Source: Terribacillus halophilus (GTDB lineage: Bacteria; Bacillota; Bacilli; Bacillales; Amphibacillaceae). Taken from it: DNA of 64,000 bases. The stretch spans positions 186,001 to 250,000 of the forward strand of contig NZ_FMZB01000003.1 in assembly GCF_900101385.1 (NCBI RefSeq). Reading direction: 5' to 3'. Of the stretch, positions 45,704-54,249 are shown in pieces. Made by a program: the position numbers and the translations under genes. The notes under the pieces were generated by a model, which saw only the letters and a list, made by a program, of their open reading frames with translations, made no database searches and was not told where the DNA came from. Position 1 is the stretch's first letter. Every line of letters starts with the position of its first letter.

Positions 45704-47749
45704 TTAGTCCAACACGTTTCCATTCAAGGCAAACTCAGCGTCCAGCGCTTGTAATAAATTACGATAAGCCGGGTCGTTTTCCAGCTTTTCTTCCGCTATG
45801 ATTTGCTCTGCATCCTTACGCGCCGTTTCCAAGGCACGATAATCGTGCACCATATCACCCACCTTGAATTCCGGTATACCGCTCTGCTTTTTCCCGAAGA
45901 AATCACCTGGCCCGCGAAGCTGCAAATCTTGTTCGGAAAGCTCGAAACCATTATTTGTTTCGGTCATGATACGCATTCGCTCCTTGCCGATTTCCCCTTT
46001 CGGTTCCGCAATTAGGATACAATAGCTTTGCGCATCTCCCCGGCCCACTCGCCCACGAAGCTGATGCAGCTGTGACAAGCCAAAACGTTCCGCATCGTAG
46101 ATGATCATTAAAGTGGCGTTGGGTACGTTCACCCCTACTTCAACTACCGTAGTGGATACAAGCACTTGTGTATCATTGGCCGCGAACTCCTTCATCACTT
46201 CTTCCTTCTCATCAGCGGGAAGCCGCCCATGCATGAGACCGACATGGATATCCGGTTCGAAGACGGCAGACAGCATTTCATGCAAATCGACTGCATTCTG
46301 GATGTCCAGCTTGTCCGATTCCTCGATCAGCGGGCTGATCACATATGCCTGATGACCTGCTGCAACTTCCTTGCGGATGAAATCCAGCACCCTGTCAATC
46401 GTATTTTCCTTCACCCAGTAGGTTTCTATTTCTTTGCGGCCGGCTGGCATCTCATCGATTGCTGATACATCCATGTCGCCAAACGCCGTGATCGCCAGTG
46501 TACGCGGAATCGGAGTGGCAGTCATGAACAGGACATCCGGGTGCAAGCCTTTATCACGAAGTGTCCGCCTCTGCGCGACACCAAAGCGATGCTGTTCATC
46601 TACGATGGCCAATGCAAGATCACGGAAATGGACTTCATCTTGGATCAGCGCATGCGTCCCGACCAGGATATCCACTTCACCATTTGCAACTTGTTCAAGA
46701 ATGGCTTTCCGGCGCTTGCCTTTAATGCTTCCAGTCAGAAGCGCTACTGTGGCAAAGCCATCGAGCATCCCGCTAAGAGATTGGGCATGCTGTTCTGCCA
46801 ATATCTCTGTCGGCACCATGATGGCACCTTGCTTGCCAGCTGTGACAGCTGCATAAAGCGCAACTGCGGCAACAGCTGTTTTACCTGACCCCACGTCTCC
46901 CTGCAGCAAGCGATTCATCCGATATGACGATTTGAGATCGCGCATGATCTCTGTCAATACACGCTGCTGGGCGTTCGTCAACGTAAAAGGCAAAGTAGCA
47001 ACGAATGCTTGTACCCTGTCGTTATCGAAGCTTAAGCTTCCGCCGCTGGAAGCTTCCCGTTTTTGTTTTCGGATAAATTGCATTTTCAGCTGGAAAAGGA
47101 GGAATTCTTCATAAGTAAATCGCCTTCTCGCATGCGCCAAAGCCTTTCTGTCAGGCGGAAAGTGCATATGCTGCAGTGCTGTTTTCCGATCAGGCATTTT
47201 GTAGGATGCCAAATAAGATGAAGGGAGAATTTCTTTGATTTCATCGTCATATTGTTCCAATGCTTGCTTCACACTCTTTTGCAGCTGCCTTACCGTCACC
47301 GACCCTTTCACTCCGTAAACAGGCTGGACTGGTGTCAATTCATCCGCCCCGCCAACCTTGAAATTACTGACAGTCAACTGCAGGCGGTGCTGATCCCATT
47401 TCCCGATCACCGTCACTTTCCGACCCGGCAGCAGCTGCTTCTGGGCAAATGCACGATTGAACATGATCGCCTTCACCGCGACATTTTCGACCAGAAGCGT
47501 TACAGTCAATTTATTTTTCTTCCGTCCATAGTATTGCACATGGGCTGGGGAAGCAATTTCACCTTCAATCGTCACTTTATCATCGTGAATCAGTTCTGCG
47601 AGCGGCTGGACATCGAAAATGTCGTAGCGATAAGGTAGATGAAAAAGGAGATCTTCGACTGTGAAGATCCCCATATTCGCCAATCCTTCCGCAAGCTTTG
47701 CACCGATTCCCTTGACTTGATCAACCGGTTGCTTCAACACATTCCTCAC
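45704..47749 (-). CDS. recG: ATP-dependent DNA helicase RecG
   Basis: RecG reverses stalled forks and branch-migrates junctions. The 681-residue product has an N-terminal wedge/OB domain (about residues 1-170), Walker A LLQGDVGSGKTAVAAVAL near residue 285, DEQHRFGVAQR, and the C-terminal helicase motifs DAERFGLSQLHQLRGRVGR. It overlaps the sdaAA stop by 4 bases. Confidence 0.98.
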   Translation of the reverse strand: MRNVLKQPVDQVKGIGAKLAEGLANMGIFTVEDLLFHLPYRYDIFDVQPLAELIHDDKVTIEGEIASPAHVQYYGRKKNKLTVTLLVENVAVKAIMFNRAFAQKQLLPGRKVTVIGKWDQHRLQLTVSNFKVGGADELTPVQPVYGVKGSVTVRQLQKSVKQALEQYDDEIKEILPSSYLASYKMPDRKTALQHMHFPPDRKALAHARRRFTYEEFLLFQLKMQFIRKQKREASSGGSLSFDNDRVQAFVATLPFTLTNAQQRVLTEIMRDLKSSYRMNRLLQGDVGSGKTAVAAVALYAAVTAGKQGAIMVPTEILAEQHAQSLSGMLDGFATVALLTGSIKGKRRKAILEQVANGEVDILVGTHALIQDEVHFRDLALAIVDEQHRFGVAQRRTLRDKGLHPDVLFMTATPIPRTLAITAFGDMDVSAIDEMPAGRKEIETYWVKENTIDRVLDFIRKEVAAGHQAYVISPLIEESDKLDIQNAVDLHEMLSAVFEPDIHVGLMHGRLPADEKEEVMKEFAANDTQVLVSTTVVEVGVNVPNATLMIIYDAERFGLSQLHQLRGRVGRGDAQSYCILIAEPKGEIGKERMRIMTETNNGFELSEQDLQLRGPGDFFGKKQSGIPEFKVGDMVHDYRALETARKDAEQIIAEEKLENDPAYRNLLQALDAEFALNGNVLD

Positions 47750-48630
47750 TCTTTCTCTTTTGTTATCCCATAAATCATATCTGCCAGTCTGCGCCCAGTC
47801 GGCGTGGCAGCCAATCCGCCTTCCGCTGTTTCCCGAAGTGCTGAGGGCATGGAACGGCCGATCCGGTACATGGCTCCAATCACTTCATCACAAGGTATTC
47901 TGCTTGTGATACCCGCCAGCGCCATATCAGCAGATACGATGGCATTAGAAGCACCAGCAGCGTTTCGCTTGATACACGGTACTTCCACTAGACCAGCTAC
48001 TGGATCACATACAAGCCCAAGCATGTTTTTTAATGTTATCGCAAAAGCTTCGGCGCTTTGTTCTGGTGTACCGCCAGCCATTTCCACCACAGCTGCACTG
48101 GCCATCGCAGCAGCAGAGCCTACTTCAGCCTGACAACCACCTTCAGCACCGCTGATGGATGCATTGTTGGCCACAACGAATCCGAAAGCTCCTGCTGTAA
48201 ACAAGAAACGAACCATTTGCTCGCGTGTGGGATGCAATCTTTCTTTGACAGCAAACAAAGCACCCGGCACACACCCGGCGCTTCCTGCTGTCGGAGTTGC
48301 ACAAATCATTCCCATTGCAGCATTCACTTCATTCGTTGCAACAGCTTTACTCACCGCATCCAATAACAGATGCCCTGAAAGCGTATTGCCTTTGTCCATG
48401 TATTGCTGAAGCAAGACAGCATCATTTCCAGTCAAACCAGAATGGGAGGTCACTCCCTTCAAACCGCGCTCTACTGCTTCTTCCATAATTTCCAGGTTGC
48501 GTTCCATCTGGCCCATGACTTCCTCACGGGAACGCTGATGGATATCCATTTCCTGGCGTATCATCACTTCTGAGATGGAAATGCTGTCCGCATTCGCTTG
48601 TTCAAGCAATTCCGCTACATTGCGAAACAT
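47746..48630 (-). CDS. sdaAA: L-serine dehydratase alpha subunit
   Basis: With SdaAB this iron-sulfur enzyme turns L-serine into pyruvate and ammonia. The 294-residue product has Cys residues that can hold the [4Fe-4S] cluster, in SAGCVPGALFAVK and CDPVAGLVEVPCIKRNA, plus TSHSGLTGNDAVLLQQY. It follows sdaAB by 16 bases and overlaps recG. Confidence 0.96.
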   Translation of the reverse strand: MFRNVAELLEQANADSISISEVMIRQEMDIHQRSREEVMGQMERNLEIMEEAVERGLKGVTSHSGLTGNDAVLLQQYMDKGNTLSGHLLLDAVSKAVATNEVNAAMGMICATPTAGSAGCVPGALFAVKERLHPTREQMVRFLFTAGAFGFVVANNASISGAEGGCQAEVGSAAAMASAAVVEMAGGTPEQSAEAFAITLKNMLGLVCDPVAGLVEVPCIKRNAAGASNAIVSADMALAGITSRIPCDEVIGAMYRIGRSMPSALRETAEGGLAATPTGRRLADMIYGITKEKE

Positions 48631-48646
48631 AAGTCATTCCTCCTGT

Positions 48647-49309
48647 TCAATTGATCAATCGGGATACACGATTGATGTGGGATGCATGCTCGAGTACAAG
48701 CATCACATCATCCTCCACGTTTTGATCCGTCTCGATCACCATAAGCGCATCCTTCCCGACATCCTTACGGGAGACCTCCATATGCGCTATATTTATCTCG
48801 TGCTGCGCCAAAATTTGTGTCACCGAAGCAATCGCACCAAATCGATCATTGTGCATGATCAGGATGGCCGGTTTATTCCCTGACATACGCAGTTCAAAGC
48901 CGTTCAGCTCGGTAATTTCCACTTTTCCGCCGCCGATCGAGATACCGACCAGCTCCATGCTGCTGTCTTTTGTACCAAGCTTTACTCTTGCCGTGTTCGG
49001 ATGATCTGTTGCAGCTGTATCTTCTACGAATTCTATTTTCATATTTTGTTTTTTCGCTGTTTCCAGTGCGAACCTGATTCGATCATCGTCAGTATCATAA
49101 CCTAGCAGACCGCCGACAATCGCCAAATCGGTACCATGCCCACGATACGTTTTTGCAAATGAACCATATAAATGAATCGTCGCCCAAGTCGGCTCTTTCC
49201 CGTAAATCAGCCTGGCGGCACGTCCGATTCTGGCTGCTCCGGCAGTATGAGAACTGGATGGGCCGACCATGACCGGCCCGATAATATCGAATACGGATTG
49301 ATATTTCAT
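48647..49309 (-). CDS. sdaAB: L-serine dehydratase beta subunit
   Basis: This is the partner of SdaAA. The 220-residue product starts MKYQSVFDIIGPVMVGPSSS, has the conserved HTAGAARIGR segment, and ends with an ACT domain (about residues 148-220: AILIMHNDRFGAIASVTQIL), a likely serine-sensing part. It stands after the fakA terminator. Confidence 0.96.
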   Translation of the reverse strand: MKYQSVFDIIGPVMVGPSSSHTAGAARIGRAARLIYGKEPTWATIHLYGSFAKTYRGHGTDLAIVGGLLGYDTDDDRIRFALETAKKQNMKIEFVEDTAATDHPNTARVKLGTKDSSMELVGISIGGGKVEITELNGFELRMSGNKPAILIMHNDRFGAIASVTQILAQHEINIAHMEVSRKDVGKDALMVIETDQNVEDDVMLVLEHASHINRVSRLIN

Positions 49310-49372
49310 AGGCTCACTCCTCTTGCTTCTATTTTATCATGCATCACACATATGTTCCTACTGCAACCAATG

Positions 49373-49397
49373 AAAAAAGCTCCTGTCAAGGAGCTTT
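49373..49397 (-). terminator. Intrinsic terminator after fakA
   Basis: Stem AAAGCTCC / GGAGCTTT with a six-base loop, followed on the minus strand by more T. It lies 8 bases after the fakA stop. Confidence 0.85.
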
Positions 49398-49405
49398 CCC
49401 CACTC

Positions 49406-51052
49406 TTATTCAACCGCAACCAAGTACGTGTAAACCGGCTGATTGCCTTCATGGACTTCCAGCTCAGCCTCAGAGAATTTCGCTTCGACGAAATCCTCCA
49501 AGCGGTCGTCCGCTTTGGTCGCATCTTCTCCGAGGATGACTGTAATCAATTCATCTTCATCACTGACCATTTTCTCAAGCAATAGCTCCAGCGCTGCTTC
49601 TGCATCAGAAGCGGCTGAAATGATCTTACCTTCCAAAATAGCAATATATTGGCCTTCCTTGATTGTGACGCCTTCGATTGTCGTATCACGAACAGCATGC
49701 GTCACCTGACCGGATTTCACTTGCGTCAATGCTTCCGTCATGGCCTCCTCATTAGCGTCTGCCGGCTGAGATGCCTCAAAAGCGAGCAAGGACCGCATAC
49801 CCTGCGGAATCGTTTTGGTTGGAACCACAAAAGCTTGTACCTCGGCCATGGAAGCAGCTTGCTCAGCGGCCATTATGATATTCTTATTATTAGGCAGTAT
49901 ATAAACAGATTCCGCATTCGCTGCTTTGATGGCATCAGCAATGTCCTGCGTGCTCGGGTTCATCGTCTGTCCGCCAGAAATGACAATATTTGCACCAAGG
50001 CTTTCAAACAAAGCTTTCACACCATCCCCCATCGCCACTGTGACAATGGCGTGTTGGTTTCGTTCCTGCTTTTCTTTTTTACCGACAATAGCTGCATGCT
50101 GTTCCCGCATATTTTCGATTTTCATATTGATTAAACTGCCATAGCGTTGGCTGTATGTCATGACTTCCCCTGGATATTCCGTATGGATATGCACCTTCAT
50201 GACATCCTCATCAGCAACCACCAGCAAGGAGTCCCCTCTACCGTTCAAATTCTCCCGATAAGCTTGTTCATCGAAGGGGTTTTCTTTCAGTTTGTCCGCT
50301 TCGAATTTGACCATGAATTCCGTGCAATAGCCATACGTGATATCAGTTGTATCCAAAAAGTCCTGCGCCTGCTTGTGGTGCTCTGCATTCACAAGATTCT
50401 CCATCTTGCCATGCTGAACCTCAGCAGGAAGTTCTTCCCCTGTCAAAGCGGCAAGGAAACCTTCATAAACAGTGACCAGCCCCTGCCCCCCGCTATCCAC
50501 AACGCCGACTTCCTTGAGAACAGGAAGTAAATCAGGTGTACGGCTCAGACTTTTTCTTGCAGCTTCCACCACTGATCTGAATAACGCCACCGGGTCGGCT
50601 TCAGTCTTTGATTTTTCGACAGCTGTAGCCGCCGCATCCTTCGCTACAGTCAGAATTGTCCCTTCGACAGGTTTCATGACTGCTTTATATGCAGTTTTAA
50701 CACCAGCATCCAATGCATTGGCAAGCTTGCCTGCAGTCAGATCCTTGTTTCCTTCCAGCGCTTTGGCAAAACCGCGGAAAAGCTGAGAAAGTATGACTCC
50801 TGAGTTTCCTCTTGCTCCCATCAGCAAACCTTTGGCAAAGGCTGCGGCAAGCACGCCGACTTCATCGCTGTCCGATTCTTGGACAGCCTTTGCCCCAGAC
50901 GTAATCGTTAAGTTCATGTTCGTACCTGTATCGCCGTCCGGCACAGGAAATACATTCAATGCATCAATCGTTTTGGCGTTATCCGCCAGATGATGTGCAC
51001 CGGTCAGCAGCATCCCCGCAAATGTCTTCCCATCCACATTTCCAACACTCAA
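49406..51052 (-). CDS. fakA: Fatty acid kinase subunit FakA (YloV)
   Basis: FakA phosphorylates fatty acids held by FakB proteins, so exogenous acids can enter PlsY/PlsX lipid synthesis. The 548-residue product has an N-terminal DhaL-type ATP-binding domain with VFPVPDGDTGTNMNLT near residues 30-46 and GARGNSGVILSQLFRGF, and a C-terminal DegV-like half (AIVTVAMGDGVKALFESLGA). It follows the Asp23 family gene yloU by 30 bases. Confidence 0.95.
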   Translation of the reverse strand: MSVGNVDGKTFAGMLLTGAHHLADNAKTIDALNVFPVPDGDTGTNMNLTITSGAKAVQESDSDEVGVLAAAFAKGLLMGARGNSGVILSQLFRGFAKALEGNKDLTAGKLANALDAGVKTAYKAVMKPVEGTILTVAKDAAATAVEKSKTEADPVALFRSVVEAARKSLSRTPDLLPVLKEVGVVDSGGQGLVTVYEGFLAALTGEELPAEVQHGKMENLVNAEHHKQAQDFLDTTDITYGYCTEFMVKFEADKLKENPFDEQAYRENLNGRGDSLLVVADEDVMKVHIHTEYPGEVMTYSQRYGSLINMKIENMREQHAAIVGKKEKQERNQHAIVTVAMGDGVKALFESLGANIVISGGQTMNPSTQDIADAIKAANAESVYILPNNKNIIMAAEQAASMAEVQAFVVPTKTIPQGMRSLLAFEASQPADANEEAMTEALTQVKSGQVTHAVRDTTIEGVTIKEGQYIAILEGKIISAASDAEAALELLLEKMVSDEDELITVILGEDATKADDRLEDFVEAKFSEAELEVHEGNQPVYTYLVAVE

Positions 51053-51082
51053 ACTGTTTCCTCCTTAAATCTGCCGGCTATT

Positions 51083-51445
51083 CTAGTCTGCAGAAACGCT
51101 GACGCCTTGAATATAAATGTTCACAGAGCTCGTCAGCACGCCCAATGCCCGATCCAATGTATATTTCACTTGGGATTGCACGTTATGTGCAACCTCGGAT
51201 ATTTTCGTTCCATAACTTACGATAATATGCAAGTCGATCTGGACTTTGTTGTCCGCCTGGGTTACGACTATTCCTTTTGAATAGTTCTCCCTGCGGAGAA
51301 TTTCTGCAATGCCGTCACGTAATTGATGTCTGGAAGCCATACCGACGATGCCATAGCATTTTACGGCGGCACTTCCAGCCAATGTCGCGATTACATCCGT
51401 TGCAATCGTTATTTTTCCATCTTCTGTAGTCAGATGAAGGCTCAT
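51083..51445 (-). CDS. yloU: Asp23/Gls24 family envelope stress protein YloU
   Basis: Asp23 family proteins are alkaline-shock or envelope-associated proteins; this one is almost always next to fakA. The 120-residue product shows GKITIATDVIATLAGSAAVKC, VGMASRHQLRDG and a C-terminal SSVNIYIQGVSV strand. GGAGGAG precedes the ATG at 51445; an open frame further upstream is not supported. Exact role is not known. Confidence 0.94.
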   Translation of the reverse strand: MSLHLTTEDGKITIATDVIATLAGSAAVKCYGIVGMASRHQLRDGIAEILRRENYSKGIVVTQADNKVQIDLHIIVSYGTKISEVAHNVQSQVKYTLDRALGVLTSSVNIYIQGVSVSAD

Positions 51446-51663
51446 GCGGCTCCTCCTAACGCTTATCAAATCTATTCCTACTATACTATATGGAAGCTTC
51501 ATTTGAAAGCGGATTAAAAATAGCCCTTTCTACAATGCCAGCTAAACAGAATACTGTCAAGTAATTTTTCTTGATATATTTTTGTTAGATTATTGCATTA
51601 CGCGCCAAGTTGTGATAAATTTGTTTAGTGTTACAAACTACTCGTCATATTAGGAGGGATAAC
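51446..51663. promoter_or_regulatory. Divergent yloU / rpmB promoter region
   Basis: This gap must drive both genes. For yloU (minus) a TTTCAA-17-TATAGT pair lies near 51485-51513 and a lone TTGACA near 51556. For rpmB (plus) TTGTGA (51610-51615) and TACAAA (51632-51637) are 16 bases apart. None is a strong match, so individual promoters are not fixed. Confidence 0.35.
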
Positions 51664-51852
51664 ATGGGACGCAAATGTGTAATCACAGGACGTACAACTC
51701 GTTCTGGTAATGCTCGTTCTCATGCCATGAACGCTAATAAACGTACTTGGAAAGCAAACGTTCAAAAAGTTCGCATCCTTGTTGATGGTAAACCTAAAAA
51801 AGTTTACGTTTCAGCTCGTGCGCTTAAAAAAGGTAACATCGAACGCGTATAA
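51664..51852 (+). CDS. rpmB: Large ribosomal subunit protein bL28
   Basis: L28 is a basic 50S protein. The 62-residue product begins [16 protein letters not shown] and continues with [21 protein letters not shown] use the ATG at 51664 with AGGAGGG upstream; an in-frame ATG 12 codons before it gives an unlikely N terminus. It is one of two genes on the plus strand, opposing spoVM through a shared terminator. Confidence 0.98.
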   Translation: MGRKCVITGRTTRSGNARSHAMNANKRTWKANVQKVRILVDGKPKKVYVSARALKKGNIERV

Positions 51853-51895
51853 ATAGCATTTCTAAAATACTTTTATGGTAGCATTCGCATGCGAC

Positions 51896-51930
51896 AAAAA
51901 AAGCACCCTTTCAAAAGGAGTGCTTTTTTT
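51896..51930. terminator. Bidirectional terminator between rpmB and spoVM
   Basis: AAAAAAAGCACCCCTT-type arm pairs with AAGGAGTGCTTTTTTT across a TCAA loop with one mismatch; both outer ends are A or T runs, so it can end transcripts from both sides. Confidence 0.88.
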
Positions 51931-51933
51931 GTG

Positions 51934-52014
51934 CTAATCTTTTTTAAACGTTCCGATAATGACACGGACGAAGCCACCGATGAACCTCGGGAGTTTAAAG
52001 GTATAGAATTTCAT
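51934..52014 (-). CDS. spoVM: Stage V sporulation protein SpoVM
   Basis: SpoVM is a 26-residue amphipathic peptide that recognises the curved forespore membrane and anchors SpoIVA for coat assembly. The product begins MKFYTFKLPRFIGGFV and ends GTFKKD, nearly the B. subtilis sequence. GGAAGGGG lies just before the ATG. It follows thiN and ends at the shared terminator with rpmB, the conserved place. It shows that the organism belongs to a spore-forming lineage. Confidence 0.95.
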   Translation of the reverse strand: MKFYTFKLPRFIGGFVRVIIGTFKKD

Positions 52015-52060
52015 AAGTTCCCCTTCCTCCTTTTTCCTGAGCAGCCTGACGCTGTAGCTT

Positions 52061-52705
52061 TTAAACATCCTTGCTCTTTATCATTATTACTATGCCAGAG
52101 GTGAATGAATAAGTACCAGTTTGTGCAACAAGCTCATTGGAGATGGACAGTGTCTCGCCCCAATGGATTGAAGCATCTGTTAAAGGATATTTAAAGCCGG
52201 TCAAGGTTAGACCAGTAACTTGCTCAGAGAAGGAAAGAAATGATACATAACGGTATGTATCCTCTTGTATTGTTCGGTATGTACCCGGACGGTGCATGCG
52301 AATCGCGTTCTGCCTGTCGATGATGACGGTTTGATCGAAGGTATCAAGCAAACGGTATAGCATCTGGACGTTGATCAGTTCATGATCGAGCCTTCCGCCA
52401 GTCACTCCATATACAGCCACATCACTTGCGCCGATTTCTTGCGCATGCCGAATTGCCAGTTCAAAATCCGTTTCATCTTTTTCCGGCGAGTACAGGAGTA
52501 CTTGATCAGCATATTGCCGGATCATCACCAAATCCGCTTCCGACACCGAATCAAAGTCCCCTACTGCCAGCTTCATCCGAATACCGGCAGACGCCAGTGC
52601 TTTTGCACCAGCATCAGCTCCGATCCATATATGGTGGTTTTCAGCGCGTAAATCCGGCAGGCTGCCAGCACCTCCGACCAGCCCGATACTAAGTTTTGCT
52701 GCCAT
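52061..52705 (-). CDS. thiN: Thiamine pyrophosphokinase
   Basis: ThiN transfers pyrophosphate from ATP to thiamine. The 214-residue product has the kinase motifs IGADAGAKALASAG, LAVGDFDSVS and KDETDFELAIRHA in the catalytic half and a C-terminal beta domain with SISNELV. It lies 3 bases after rpe and before spoVM. Confidence 0.95.
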   Translation of the reverse strand: MAAKLSIGLVGGAGSLPDLRAENHHIWIGADAGAKALASAGIRMKLAVGDFDSVSEADLVMIRQYADQVLLYSPEKDETDFELAIRHAQEIGASDVAVYGVTGGRLDHELINVQMLYRLLDTFDQTVIIDRQNAIRMHRPGTYRTIQEDTYRYVSFLSFSEQVTGLTLTGFKYPLTDASIHWGETLSISNELVAQTGTYSFTSGIVIMIKSKDV

Positions 52706-52708
52706 TTG

Positions 52709-53362
52709 TCATTCAGCCGCTTCCCGAATTGCTGCAATTGCCGCTGCCCGGTCTTCCTGTCCATAGACCGCACTGCCAGCGACCAGTACATCCGCACCGG
52801 CATCCGTACATAATTTAGCTGTATCGGTATTCACACCACCATCGATTTCGATTTCGAAGTCGATTCCCAGTTTAGTCCGAAGCTTTGCTAATTCTTCCAC
52901 CTTCTTCAATACAGAAGGGATGAAGCGCTGGCCTCCAAAACCAGGGTTGACCGTCATCAAAAGTACCATATCAACCTCCGGCAAAATTTCTTCGATCAAA
53001 CTAACAGGTGTGGCCGGATTCAACACGACCCCCGCCTTGACTCCCAGTTCCTTGATCATCACGATTGTGCGGTGCAGGTGGATGCACGCCTCCTGATGGA
53101 CAGTGATGATATCGGCACCAGCCTTTACGAATGCTTCAATATACCGCTCGGGATTTTCAATCATGAGATGAACATCGAGCGGAAGCTCCGTGACAGGACG
53201 AATCGCCTCAACGATCAGCGGTCCAATCGTAATGTTCGGAACAAAATGTCCATCCATAACATCAACGTGGATATAATCGGCCCCGCCTTTTTCCACGTCA
53301 CGGATTTCCGCAGCCAAGTTGGCAAAGTCAGCTGAAAGAATAGATGGTGCGATTTTTGTCAT
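52709..53362 (-). CDS. rpe: Ribulose-phosphate 3-epimerase
   Basis: Rpe interconverts ribulose-5-P and xylulose-5-P in the pentose phosphate pathway. The 217-residue TIM barrel begins [16 protein letters not shown] and has [18 protein letters not shown] and [16 protein letters not shown] with metal-binding His and Asp. Of two adjacent ATGs, the second is better spaced from GAGG. It follows rsgA almost directly. Confidence 0.97.
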   Translation of the reverse strand: MTKIAPSILSADFANLAAEIRDVEKGGADYIHVDVMDGHFVPNITIGPLIVEAIRPVTELPLDVHLMIENPERYIEAFVKAGADIITVHQEACIHLHRTIVMIKELGVKAGVVLNPATPVSLIEEILPEVDMVLLMTVNPGFGGQRFIPSVLKKVEELAKLRTKLGIDFEIEIDGGVNTDTAKLCTDAGADVLVAGSAVYGQEDRAAAIAAIREAAE

Positions 53363-53364
53363 CA

Positions 53365-54249
53365 TTAATACCTCGGCTTTCTCGATTTGATTTCCTCAAG
53401 GAACTGCAGATAATGCGTATAGCGGTATTCCGGAATCTCACCTGCGTCCACCGCTTGCTTCACTGCGCATTTAGGCTCCTTGTGATGCATACAGCCCCTG
53501 AATTTACAACTGTCTTCCCGCTCCCTGAATTCCGGGAAGCATGATGGCAGTTCTTCGGCTTCTAATTCAGTAAATTCCAGCGAACTGAACCCCGGCGTAT
53601 CTGCGACGAGACCGCCGCCAATCGGAATCAGCTCCACATGTCTGGTCGTATGGCGGCCGCGTCCAAGACTTTCGGATATTTCCTTTGTTTCCAGCTCCAG
53701 CCGCGGATCGATCGCGTTAAGCATCGATGACTTACCAACACCTGACTGCCCCGCTATAACCGAGATTTTGTCTTTCATATGCAGCTTGACTCGATCCAAA
53801 TTAGTCTCTTCCTTGGAAGAAAACATCTCCACGGGATATCCAAAGCGCTGATAATCTTCTTTAAATGCTTCCATTCTAGCTAGTCCATCTGCCGACAGCA
53901 TGTCCATTTTCGTAATGAAAATAACCGGCTCGATATGCTTTGATTCCACTAAAACAAGGAATCGGTCGAGTAAAGCCGTACTGAAATCCGGCCGTGCTGC
54001 CGACGTCACGATGATGGCCTGGTCGATATTTGCAATTGGCGGCCTGATAAGCTCGTTTTTTCGCGGCAAGACATCCAGCACATATCCTTCCTGTTTTGTC
54101 TCTGCCTCGAATTCCACTTCATCACCGACAAGCGGCGTTATCTTTTGTTTACGAAACACACCTCTGCCACGGCATTGATAGGTTTCTCCTTCATCTGTCA
54201 GGACATAATAAAACCCGCTCAATGCTTTCATAATCTTACCTGATGGCAT
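53365..54249 (-). CDS. rsgA: Ribosome small subunit-dependent GTPase RsgA (CpgA)
   Basis: RsgA is a circularly permuted GTPase that aids 30S maturation. The 294-residue product has an N-terminal OB fold, G4 ITKMDML, G1 [16 protein letters not shown] near residue 168, G3 DTPGF and a C-terminal zinc site with [14 protein letters not shown]. It lies directly after prkC; in B. subtilis PrkC phosphorylates CpgA. Confidence 0.97.
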   Translation of the reverse strand: MPSGKIMKALSGFYYVLTDEGETYQCRGRGVFRKQKITPLVGDEVEFEAETKQEGYVLDVLPRKNELIRPPIANIDQAIIVTSAARPDFSTALLDRFLVLVESKHIEPVIFITKMDMLSADGLARMEAFKEDYQRFGYPVEMFSSKEETNLDRVKLHMKDKISVIAGQSGVGKSSMLNAIDPRLELETKEISESLGRGRHTTRHVELIPIGGGLVADTPGFSSLEFTELEAEELPSCFPEFREREDSCKFRGCMHHKEPKCAVKQAVDAGEIPEYRYTHYLQFLEEIKSRKPRY